Position numbers and translations under genes: made by a program
Notes under the pieces: generated by a model
What the model was told of the DNA's origin: nothing
Seen by the model: only the letters and a program-made list of their open reading frames with translations
Databases searched by the model: none
Source: Arctopsyche grandis
Lineage: Eukaryota > Arthropoda > Insecta > Trichoptera > Hydropsychidae
Length of the DNA: 64,000 bases
NCBI RefSeq assembly: GCF_051622035.1
Contig: NC_135355.1
Location: 21,282,986-21,346,985, forward strand
Reading direction: 5' to 3'
In this document: one piece after another, positions 1 through 12,400 of the stretch
Layout of the letters: each line of letters opens with the position of its first letter
How positions within the stretch are numbered: the stretch's first letter is position 1

Positions 1-459
1 AAGCTCAGAAACTAAAATATAATCATTATTTCTGTGAGATTCTTGAAAAGAATTTTCAATCTCTTGTCCATATTGTGATCGATACAAATACGAAGTTGAA
101 CAATCAGAAACTATATTGTGAGAAGACCTGATAGACTGTAAAATTTCAAAGTTTTGCATGTTATTATAAAAGCCTTTGCAATGTTGCTGAATGTCCAGAC
201 CTTCTGGTCCCTCAGAGCACGATTGCAAATAAACAGGATCGGAGGACGGTAATTTGTCCCCCACATAATCAGGAGGAAAGGTCACTTGTGGTGGGGCTCC
301 TACATTCTGAAGAGAAATAACATTGCTCTTAGGTAAATAGCACTCAGAAGAATCACCAGAAGCTTCAGCAGGTGTAGGAGACGCTGTAGGGGAAGGAGCC
401 CCAGACGTGGAGGGCGGGGAGCGACCAACCCCGCTGCCACTCGGCTCCGAACACCTTTG
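1..459 (-). other. In-frame open extension after the ZSWIM8 TGA stop
   Basis: Reading on from the ZSWIM8 stop (TGA, 460-462) in the same frame gives 153 consecutive sense codons up to the window edge. The first part is Ser/Pro/Gly-rich (begins QRCSEPSGSGVG); the later part is mixed and polar. GC content is higher near the stop than in nearby introns. The base after TGA is C, the leakiest stop context. No minus-strand AATAAA is seen in this stretch. It may be a readthrough extension, a frame reached by splicing out the stop, an exon of a neighbouring gene, or a chance open 3' UTR. Confidence 0.6.
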
Positions 460-3400
460 TCATTTACTATTGGCTTGTAGTGCAGCAGTTATTTTTGTCC
501 AGAGGTCTTTGTGACAGGATTTTGATCTAAAAAAAATTAATTAATTTCAACCGTTAACAAAGCAACTATTTATGTAATAACGTACAAAATAAAATAATGA
601 TAATATATTAACCGTCTAATACATTGCAACCATTCTTTGAACTGGTTGGTACCCTCGGGTGTCAAATGTAAGGCAGTTCTGGCTGATACAACCACGTTTG
701 CAAAATCTTCATAGTCAGATATTGGTAGATGGTACAGCATTTGATGCATACATTGTATATACCTAGAAATTAAATTTAAACTTAAAATCTTATACACATA
801 CATTGATGATTTCCAATGAACTGCAATCCTTACATCTGCTGACATTTCTGTACCAAAGGAGCAAGAGGACCTCGCAAATGTTGCATAAAGAGTGTATGAT
901 TATTTCTCGCTAAATATTCAGCTGATTCCATTGCCAAATCATACAACACAAATGGACTAATCACTGAATTTACAGCACATAGACAAAATTGGTGAACATA
1001 CTGGGTACCCAATTTTTTAGATACTCTGAGCAACCATTTCACATTCTCTCCATATGGGGGCGTTCTAAAACATGGAAAATATTTAATGGAAAATACTACG
1101 TGAATAAAAAAGAAATCTAAATAATTCGAAGTCAAAATAGTAATGATTGATAAATTTATTATCTTATTAAACATTTTTTGTTAACGATATGAAAATAAAT
1201 TAATTTACTGTTATTATTGGGATAAAATATTTAAATACTGACCCAATTTCAATGAAATACTAATAGAATTTAAAAAATGGATTGTCCCTATTCCTATTAA
1301 AGAAAGCGATTTGATTTCACCTAATCAAATACCTGCTGTATTTGTTTTGAGGACGATCATCGTGCACCCGTCTGGCTTGTGCTTCTAAAGCTAACATTCC
1401 AACTCTGTATGCAGCTAATAGTGCACGTAATTGTTGTGGATTATACTGATGTGGTCGTGGTGGACCCCTTGGACTAGCAGCACGTACAGGTGCTGCAACA
1501 ACATACTGTACTGGAGCTCCAAAGGGTACACCATAAACCTAAAATATTATAGAAATTACATTGAATTAGACCATAAAATCATATACAATAAATAAAAATA
1601 AAATTTTCTATAAAAATAAAAAAACCTGCATATGATGCGGTGGTGGAGGCATAGGTGGTGGATGATGAAACTGAATATGCAGTGGATGATATGCAAATCC
1701 ATAAGGTGCCATTCCTAGAGGCGCGATTGGAGCTAATGGAAGTGGGGCAATTGCGGTCAGTGGTTGCATTAAAGTGGGTTCTGGTTCAGGGTCTAAATCT
1801 CTATCTACTTCTCCAGCTGGAGCGTGCCTCAAAAATAATTCATACCAATATTTGGCAACGGTAAAAAGCACTTCTGGAAATACGCCACCACCTTTAGATG
1901 CATTTTCGACGGTAAGGCAAGCCCTCTCGAGCATAGGATCACTTTGCTCTTTGCATTGTAAAACAGCACGTTGAATCTCGTTGTGATTGAGAGCATGAGC
2001 GTGTGGTAAACACGACAGAGCTAATTCAGCAGCTGCTCTCACTAAAGCAGGATCACCACCTTGAGACGCGCGATCAGCAATGCTTGCAGCCTCTGGTGGT
2101 GTCAAATGACTATCCCATGTTTCAATTAAAAATGATATAGCAGGTGCACCTATATCCATCGCTTGACCTTTTGACATAAATAAATAGTTAAAAATACTTT
2201 GCATATTTATCGTTGAATTATTCTGAATATGTTCAAAAAGGACATACCATTTATCCAACTAACGTGGGATGAATAAGTTCTACTGAGCCAATTAGCGCTG
2301 ACGCAATTATGTAAGCCTAAAGCATAGAGACCAAGCTGAAATGCTGCCATATGCAAACCACGGTGAGGCAGGTGATGATTGCGACCTCCACTTGTCGATG
2401 CAACAGCAGCCTATCACAAAATAAATAGCGATTAAAATGCGTTTCTAAAATGATTCAATACTTACAGTCCATATAAAAAAAAAGCGATGCACACCTGTGT
2501 AAATAAACTAGTACTACTAGAACCTCCTGCTTTAGAAAGAACAGATTTAGCCAATTCAAACATGAAGTGCGCACTTGCTTCTGAAGGTTGATTGGGTATC
2601 GAAGGATAAGGTCGTTTCCCTTTAGTATATCTAAAGAAAATCATGAATGTTAATTCACGCATACCAATTTATTACTAAATTTTTCAATTAAAAGATCATA
2701 CCTCATCATGTGGGCTTCCTTCTGTCTGGACATTGTTGTTTGTGGTGGTGGAGGAGCGCAGGAAGGTCCAGGTCCTTGTGGAGGTAATAAAACTGATGGT
2801 CCAGGGGGTTGTGATGGAGATGGTCCCAAAGACATCATTGCAATATTCATATCAAGTTCCATACTTGTAGAACTTTGGGGACGACTGGTGCAACTGACTC
2901 CCCAATCTTGCTGCGGTGGTGTAGGTGCCTGCTGACCCATCATAGGAAATCCACAATGCTCTTGCATCTACAATTTCACGAAAACAGTACCCATTTTTAA
3001 TATTAGCTACATGTACATATAATATATTAAATTTACTTTAGTAGTTATCACATTGACCATAACAAGCAATTCGCTGTCCAGGCATCAGCTACATATGTGA
3101 AATTCTGATTTCTACATAATTATATTTTATTAACCCGTTGGGTGCTGACGACTCGCCTGTTGTGCTCACAAAATTTCCGTAGCCGCGCGCGATCCACCGA
3201 GCGTGTTTTGTCCCTTTCCAACAGAAAGGTACAAAAAACAAATACGCACTTGCTGTACTAACGCGGGAAGCATTCCATTTTTTCGCCTAAAGGTCTACAC
3301 ACTCTATTTTAAATAATGTTATTTACTGTTTTTTTTTTACATTATTCAAAAAGTATAATGTTTTGGTGATTATATTTTTATACAAAAAGCTTGGTAAATA

Positions 3401-6400
3401 TTACTCACCAAATTGATGCTAATTGTAAATGTAAGTGAATATACTAAAATGTCTAATGGGTGATCCAAATATGATGCTATCACTTTACGTGTAAAAATTC
3501 CAATTTTTTTTCAATTTACCTGCTTACCGATAGTAGTGAGTCGATTCCTGGAAAACATCATGTAATACCTTCCAGGCAATTTTGGACTTTTACGCTACCT
3601 TTTGGAAATAAGGGAAAAACCACAAGTTCCTTTTTTACGGGATATCATAGGAAAAGTACATTCAGTCTTAGCTCAATTTTCGTTTGAGACATTCATCCAT
3701 TTTCACATTTATCTGGCCTGTTTTTTTTTATTAATTCGTGGCTTCGCAACTATTGAACCAACTGCTACATATATAACTACGACCTGGACCGTCCTTGGAT
3801 TTATCACTTTACGACTTGACTTACATATCTACTTGACTTTCCGCTACACATCTAAAACCTGGACCGCCCTTGGATTCATCTTAGAGAGTGCATTAATGTA
3901 TATATATCATTTCGAGTATACAAATCGAGTAAACCTTCGAGTGTTGTTACTATTATTTTTTTACTTTATCTATGTACGTAGTAACAATAGATGAAGTTTT
4001 GTGATCATGCGAAAATTCGAACTCGAGATTCCTCTTTTTTTTAAGTTTTTGAATTCAATTATCTCCCAAACCACTAACTGAATCAGAATGATTTTTTTTT
4101 AAATATGATAGAAATAATAATTTTTATAACCTTAAATTTTTTAAATATTTCTATCTGAACCGGAAGTAGTACTTTTACTCTAGAGAATCGAGGTTTTTTA
4201 TGTTTTTCTCAAAAACTTTTTGGTTTATTGAACTGAAATTTCATTTCTAGAAGTTTAAGCTTAATACCAAGTTATTTATAAAATTTAGTAGGCATCTGTC
4301 AACCGGAAGTGGCAGTTTACTCTTGTTCGATTTTTCTTCCACTATTTTTTTCGACCCCTTAAACATGTGTGTTCGTCACAAAAAAATTCAAGTATAATTC
4401 TTGTAGCAATGTGATGAAAAGAAAAAAAATTATTAAATTTTATAAACCGGAAGTGGGATTTTTTTCTCTTAGAAAGGTTGAAAATGTTGTGCCCACTACT
4501 CTGTCCACATCCCTGAACGTTTTAGGCTGAAAATTTATATTTCTATCCTTTATGTACTAACTTAGAGCTGGTAGGGTTTTGGTCAGAATTCGTAAACCGG
4601 AAGTAGTATTTTTTTTTAAAACAATAATTCATTATTTTTCAATTATTTTATTTTGACCTTTTAAATTGTTTTAAGCTTCTTGATATTTATTGTGTATAAT
4701 AAAAATTGTAATTTTAAGTAAAAATAAAAAAAAATCACTTAATTTAATAAACCGCAAGTGGGATTTTTTTCCTCGTAGAAAGGTCAAAAATGTTGTGCCC
4801 ACTACTCTGTCCACACCCCTGAACGTATTAAGCTGAAAATTTATATTTCTATCTTTTATGTACTTACTTAGAGCTGATAGGCTTTTGGTCAGAATTTGTT
4901 AACCGGAAGTAGTATTTTTTTTTAAAACAATATTTCATTATTTTATTTTGACCTGTAAAATTATTTTTATTTTCTTGATATTTAATGAGTATAATACTGG
5001 TAGTGATTTTTGGTATTAAAAAAATTTGAACAAAATCTGACAACCGGAAGTAGAACTTTTGTTTTGTGCAAGTTTCCATACATTTGCGCTCAATTTGTAT
5101 CACTATAGTCATCAGTTCAATATCGAATTTTGTTTTGTAACCTTCTTATATTCCTCAAATATATAGATAAAGTCATGGGTTGGTCACACCCGAATTTTTT
5201 TATTACGTATTAGTATGGAGAATATGTATGACACTGACGTCGAGTATGGAACAGAGAGTGAATACGAAATCGACAGCGAATTGGAGTCTGATAGCGATAG
5301 CGATAACAACGAAAATGTCGCTCCTTTTTATATTTCTCAAACTGTGATGTCTTCTGTTGTACCTTCAACTTCTTTAAACGGGTCAACCAGCCAGCCTTCA
5401 ACATCAAGAACATGATCGAATACAGCTGTGCAGTCAGGAGATTTCTTTTACGGGGAGGCCAGGGATTAAAGTTGCTATTCAGGGAAACAAACCCATAGAT
5501 TTTTTAAATTTATTATTAGATCAGGAATTTTATAATCTTGTCATTGAACAAAGCAATTTATATGCAGTAGAAATATTAGCTAGATCGAATTGCGAGCATA
5601 GCCGTGTATCACGCTGGAAAGATATAACAGTCGACGAATTTAAAATTTGGCTAGGACTTTTGCTGCACATGGGGACCATACGATTGAATCGTCAAAGTGA
5701 TTATTGGAAAAAACATTATTTATTCAATCTCACCACATTCTCCCAATTTATGTCTCGTGATAATAAATTAAAGTGTTTTATTTTTAAATATCGTTATATT
5801 ATTTGCTAATTATACGAACAAAAAAATTCCAGAAGTTTTTTTTTACGAAAATAATGAATAAATATAGGTAATGTATAGCGTGCTTTAAGCAAGGTGCAGG
5901 TAGACGCGCGTTCGAAGAAATGTCTAGACGCCCACACTGTCAAAACATTTGAGAGACAGAGCTATTTTATAAAATAATCAGCATGGCACGAAAACAACAG
6001 ATTTGGGCTCAGCATTGAAAGTGTTAAGAGTTAAAAAAAACAACCTAGTGCAATAACTGGTAACAGTTCATTTCAGAAAAATAATTATTATTTTCAAATG
6101 TAATTGAAAGCAAAGATAATCTAAACTCATAATTACCTCTGGGATACCTTGATATGAAATAATGCCCCTAATTGGTGGATTTCCAGAATAGTAAACGCTT
6201 GTCACAGGTGACTTGATTAATTGATGAACATCTCTATCCAGTAACTATAATTAATAATCATTAAAAAAATTATACGATTTATTTTCCAAAATGTACATAC
6301 AAGAAAACTAAAAACAATTACTTTGTTCATTATGCAAGCTAATTTTTGAGGATCATCTTTATAATGACTGAGAAGAGTAAGTGCTAAGTCCCCCCGTTGA

Positions 6401-9400
6401 CGTCGCATCCCTTCACAAAGTAAGGGATGTTCTGCTTCTGATACGTTAGCTTTAAGACCAAGTGCTGCTACGGCAGCCTCAAATCCAAGAATTTCATCGG
6501 AAGGAAGTCGACCATTCGACAAAAATAGCTAAAACAAAACACAAGATATAAAAAAGAAAAATTAAAAATGTAAAACGAAAAATAAAGAAAAAAGCTTACA
6601 GATTTTCGCTCTTCACCGACAATATTTGGACTAACAAGGGCATCAAATACAAATGTAGCCAACATAATAGGCAACAAAGCCGGTCCACGACTGCGGAGCG
6701 TTCCGTCTGTAAGCTGTTCAGCACGCAAACGTGTAAGACTCAATTCTTCTGGTCCAGGTGTGATACGTCTAAGTAATCCCATCAATTCAGATTCTTGATT
6801 AGCCAATTTCACTTCCAAAGGTTTTGTAGTAGCAGGAGGACGTGCCATTTCCAAACCGAAAAGACCAACACGAAATGCCAATGAAGAATGTTCATTTGTC
6901 TCAGCCAAAACCTGATATAACATTAATAAATATATTGAAAATTCACAAATACTCAAAATTTTCTAAAAAATCAAAAATCTTACAGTACAAAGAAATGCAC
7001 ATCTAGCCAACGTCGCTGATGCAAGCAGACTCAATCGATGTGATGGAGGATTTGCACTAAAATGATGATGACGACGCCCCTTGCGTCTTGCAGATGTGTT
7101 ACTAAAGGGTTCACGCACGCATCCAGCTAGATCTGGAGGTCTCTGTAAGAGTTCTCTTGCCAGTCGAACACCCAAACGTCTAGCTTCGCTGCTATGACCA
7201 TGAGCATATAAACCTTCAGCTCTCGCAAATAAAACTTCCCAAGCATCCGATGGTAGCTTTAAACCCGACTGAACTGTGCCTTTATCGTTATCAGAATTTC
7301 CGACCCATGCATATATAGGTTTATCTTTATCCAGAATGTACTTTTCTATATTGCTTTCATTAAGCGGTTGTTTTTGATCATAATAATACACATTAAATTC
7401 ATCACCAGACTGCTGAGACTCGGAACTAGAAATACTCTCATCTTTAGATGAACGTCTTAAAAGATTACGGTCTTCAATATCACACGATGTACTTGGAGCA
7501 TCCGTTATGCACTGTTGGATATTAGTATGTTGATTATCTTCCGAAGGCATTTTAACTCCAAAGCTGTCATTGTATAATTTAATATTTTTAATCAGTTTGT
7601 AATTTTTTGATTTCTTCATTGAATCACTACTTTCTTGGCTATATTCACCACTTCTATTTCCAGAACTAGAATTGCCTTCTAAATTGGGTCCACCTGAACT
7701 AGAATTTGTGTCACTTCCACCACCTTCTTGGGAATCAGTATCAACATTTCTAGACATACCGGGCAATCTAATTAAAGAATCATTTAATATTTCATCTTCA
7801 TTTTCACAAAAACCTTCGCTAGAAACACTTGAACGATTACCATCTCCACAACTTTGATTTGCACGGATATGGGAACTCATTACCTAAAAAAATCACAAAG
7901 AAAACATAAATTTCGATCTTAGGCACTAAAATCACAGAAATAATTTTGTGACATACTTCGGGAAAACGTGTGGACAACATTCGGTGACTAGATGTAGATG
8001 TTCGCATATTTCCTGATTGTTGAGTAACATGACGAACACGATGCGTATTGTGGGAACTAGCTCCTGGCATTCTGTATGTAACACTCAAATCATTATTCAA
8101 CACTGGTTTGGAGCAATTTACCTTAAATAATAAAACTAAATATAAACATTGTTGACTCATTAATTTTTAATATTTCATATTTCTTGAAACAAATATTATA
8201 TGTACATATATATATGTATGTACACCAGCAGTCACATAAAACGGACCGCTTGTGAATTTTACGACTTCGAGGCAATAAAAGGATTATCCCTTTATGTGTA
8301 GGGTTTTTAACGACCAAATATTTTAAATATGATTGTTTTCTAAGATTCGAGTTCAGTTTAATGTGGGTTTTCGAGGATAAAGCATCAAATTCGAATTTTA
8401 GCACGTCAACATGACAAAACGCGCTCAGTTATCATTGGAGAAGAGTGTAAAAATCACGACATTAGTGAGTTCAGGATTTTCCTGTCGGTCAATTTCCAAG
8501 AAAATGGGATGTTCTACATCGACCGTTTCGAGAATACTGAACAAAAAAAGAGAATCTGGAAGTTTTGATCGTAAGAAGGGGACTGGACTGAAAAGATGCA
8601 CATCGAAGAGGCAAGACCGTGTAATAACCAGATTATCTTTACAGCAGCGATTCAAAACTGCTGTAGAAATAAGAACAGATGTATCGTCACAATTTTCCAT
8701 GGAAATCAGCGACTCAACAGTAAGAAGGCGACTCAGAGAAGCTGGACTCTACGGTCGGAAAGCTGCAAAAAAAAAAAAAACCACTACTAACCAAGAGAAT
8801 GAAAAACAAACGATTGGAATGGGCGAATGCACATGAAAATTTGAGTCCATCAGATTGGCAACGAGTGATATTTTCCGACGAATCAAAATTTAACCTCTAT
8901 AGTCCTGATGGTTTTCCGATTGTCCAAAGAAAAGTTGGCGAATGGTATAATGAAAATTGTACCCTTAACACTGTTGAGCATCCTCCAAGTCAAATGGTCT
9001 GGGGATGCTTTTCGTACCATAGTATTGGACAATTGGAGTTTCTACAAGATGCCATCGATGGAAAAAGATATAAAATTTTTTTAGAAAAAAGCTTCGTCCC
9101 ATCGATGGAAAACCACCTTTCATATTCCGATGATATAATCTTTCAAGATGACTCTGCCCCTTGTCATCGAGCTAAATTGGTGAGTATTCATTTTATTTGA
9201 TAGCATTGAATATAAATTACAAAATTTCAATAAAAAAACTGAAATAATTCTTTTTACTTTTTTTAGGTTCGGGACTATTTACAAGAAATGGGTGTAAAGA
9301 CACTACCATGGCCTGGCAATAGTCCCGATTTAAATCCAATCTAAAATTTATGGATGTGTATCAAGTACAGGATAAGGAAGAACAATGTTACTACTCTTAA

Positions 9401-12400
9401 ATCGTTGAAAGAAATAATAGAAAAGATATGGTACGAAGATATGGTACTTAAGTAGATTCTATGCCAAACCGAATAAAAGAAGTTATAAAATCGAAAGGAG
9501 CCGCTACAAAATATTAATTTCTTTTTTATAATTTGTAGATAATAATATGTGACTGTAATAAAATTTAAAATGTATATGTATAGTGTTATTTTCATTTCAA
9601 ATTTCATTTAACTGTGAAGTAACGGTCGTAAAATCTGCCCTCCATTAAATTTGTTCTTAACTCATTTTTATGATCTTTTTTTTTCACGTTTGGTGTTATA
9701 AGAATGCACTATGGTACAACCTATTATTTAAATGACTTTCGGTTTTGGTTTTATATAAGATTACCGAAATTTCACGCAAAAACATGTTTCGCTTTAGTGT
9801 TCCATTTTATGTGACTGCTGCTGTATGTATATTTAGCTTTGTATTTGTTAATACCTGGTTAGTATTAAAGTCTTTGTTACTATCACCATGACGAAAACAC
9901 GTGAATGGGCAATGAAAAGCGGGACTAGTATCGGTACTGTAAGTTACGCCTAGTATTGGATAGTCTTCCCAATCTAAAAAGCAGGCTTCCATTGCTGGTC
10001 GTAAACCTGGAAAAACTTCAACGTCCACAGAAGTTCTCGGACTACTTCCAGCACTTCCGCTTCCCGGAGAGCGGGCAGCTCCAGAGTTGTTTACGTGACC
10101 AACTATGCTTATATGAGAAGAGCGTGATTTTGCCACCTAAATGCAAAATGAAAATTAAAACAAAAAACGATTCAAGATTTCATTAAAAATGTCTCACAAA
10201 AATTTTACCTTTTCCAGTATTTTTAAATGCCAATTAGTGAATTGAGCATGAAATATATCTCGTTCTCCTGGAGCTAGCCCCGGATTCAGAGCAGCGAGTC
10301 TCCAAAGGACAACAATTTCATCACAAAGAGATGAACAAGCATGTTGAGAAGCATGAGAATTTCCACCCCCTCCACCACCTCCTTGTCCTCGACTTCCTCC
10401 ACCAGAACCACCATTACCTGTTCCTCCCAGACCATTGCCCCAAACAACCATTGCTGCTTTAGTATTATACCACCATACAACAATCTAAAAAATATTTTTA
10501 AAAAAAAGTCAATCAAATTGGATCCATCAATTGTAAAGATAAATGTTTAAGAAGAATAATTTTGCAATATTAATAGTAAGAAATATATGATATCGACCTT
10601 TTCACAAGCGATGCACTCATCGGTGATGATTTCTAAGAGTGGTACGGCATTGCGATCTCCTCTTTTAAACATTTCTCTAACAATTGATAAAAGATTCCAC
10701 ATGCCTTCAGGTTCTCTACCCCTTAATGGTCGTAATAGCGAAGACCATTCTGCGGCTGCAGGTGGAGCAGTGGTACATAAATAATTTACATCACTATAAA
10801 CAAAGAAAAAATTTATTTATTTATTATTAAACGAAAATTTAGATGCAAAAAATAATACATTTATAAAAATACCTAAATACAACTGGGGCAGGAACACAAA
10901 ACTTTATTAGCATTTTTTTAATATTATCATGCAATGTCTTTTCATCTAGATACCACCATGTCTGATCATTAGCGGATGCACCAGCTGTAGGATCTGGTGC
11001 TCCACAAACGGTATTGATAGCAGTCGGTTGTGCTGATAGTAATTCATCCAAAAGTCTTTGTGCTGTCGGTAAAATTTGCTGGGGCAGTTCTGATATAAGA
11101 TATTGTGCAAATTTTTGAAGTTGATCTCTTTGTAGACGTTGTAAAGATTCGGATACCGGTGCTCGTAGAGTGACACTGTTTGACTAATATAAAAACAATA
11201 ATATTCTAATTAATTGTACATACACTTTTCATATCGGCACACATACATAATATATGAAAGACAACTGAAATTACCAAATGAATACGATGAAGACAGACAG
11301 CAACAATGTGAGAACACCAGTAAGCAGTAGATTGACAAGTGCAATTGCAAGATGATATTCGCCGTCTATCAAATGTAACGGCAACATTGAATACATCTCT
11401 CGGTTGTGGAGTAATTACACTTGCAGATAAGTGAAATCCTAACAAGATATTTTTTTATTTTGAACTTTATTTTAAAAATTACTTCATTAATTATTTATAT
11501 TAAATCTTATAAAATTAAATTACCAATTTGCAAAGGATCCTTAACAGCACATGTCCGGAATAGTTGTTCACCGCGATGAAATTCTTCTGCAGATCCGTTT
11601 GCCAAACACGAATATAGTCGAATATCCTCTTCATTGTCAGCAAAGCTCCAAAATGCAATTCTTAGTTGTAATTGTTCTGGTACTGATGGATAAACTTGTT
11701 CAACTAGTTCAAAAGGAATATGAGATGCAACACAACGAGCAGCGAGTTCTGTTAATGATTGAACCACAATCTTTCCTAAAAATTTAAGTACATAGATAAA
11801 AATAGATATCGAGTGTAAAAAAAATATATATATTTATATATATATATATTTTTTTTTCTTCATTTATCTATCGATATGTTGCATAAAGATATGCTGGTAT
11901 GATATCTATGAATGAGGTAGAAACGAATTCTTTTAAATAATACTTTTCTACTTTATCTATGTACATACATATGTAGTAACAATTTGGGATTGCAATACCG
12001 AAAGTACCGATACCGGTACTATCGGTATTTTACCGAAAATAAGCCTTTGGTAACACCAGTATTAAAAAAATAAATACCGATAGTATCGCTTTTTTTCAAA
12101 TGTTTACATTTTATTTATCGAAAACGATATCTCCATGGCTAAAATCTACGATTTTGCATACGTGATATATTGAGCGAGTTATTATTTTATAAAGGCAACA
12201 AATTAAACGGTCAGAATTTAAATCATTTTTGGGTCAGAATAAAAATCAAATTTCGGTCAGAATTTTAATAACACCACGGTCATAATTATATCATTCAGGG
12301 TCAGAATAAATAATCAATGGTTAGAATAAAAATGGTATATGGTCAGAATAAAAATGATAAATGGTCAGAATAAAAATGATAAATGGTCAGAAAAAGTAAT

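Larger units (their letters stand above)
3130..6027 (+). mobile_element. piggyBac-type element, decayed (copy 1)
   Basis: It is bounded by TTAA at both ends (3130-3133, 6024-6027), with related termini (TTAACCCGTTGGGTGCTGA against reverse-complemented TTAACACTTTCAATGCTGA). It lies in ZSWIM8 intron 12, antisense to the gene. A transposase remnant starts at ATG 5215 with an acidic Asp/Glu/Ser N terminus, is frameshifted near 5410, and continues to about 5770 with the piggyBac-like stretch KPIDFLNLLLDQEFYNL and a later EFKIWLGLLLHMGT. The catalytic core is deleted. Between the left end and the ORF lie six perfect ACCGGAAGT motifs. A shorter copy with the same ends lies at 41058-43242. Confidence 0.85.

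Noticed and set aside
3602-3994. 130-codon frame inside the first piggyBac element
   Set aside because: It has a TTG start, a hydrophobic low-information product, and is not preserved in the second copy of the element.
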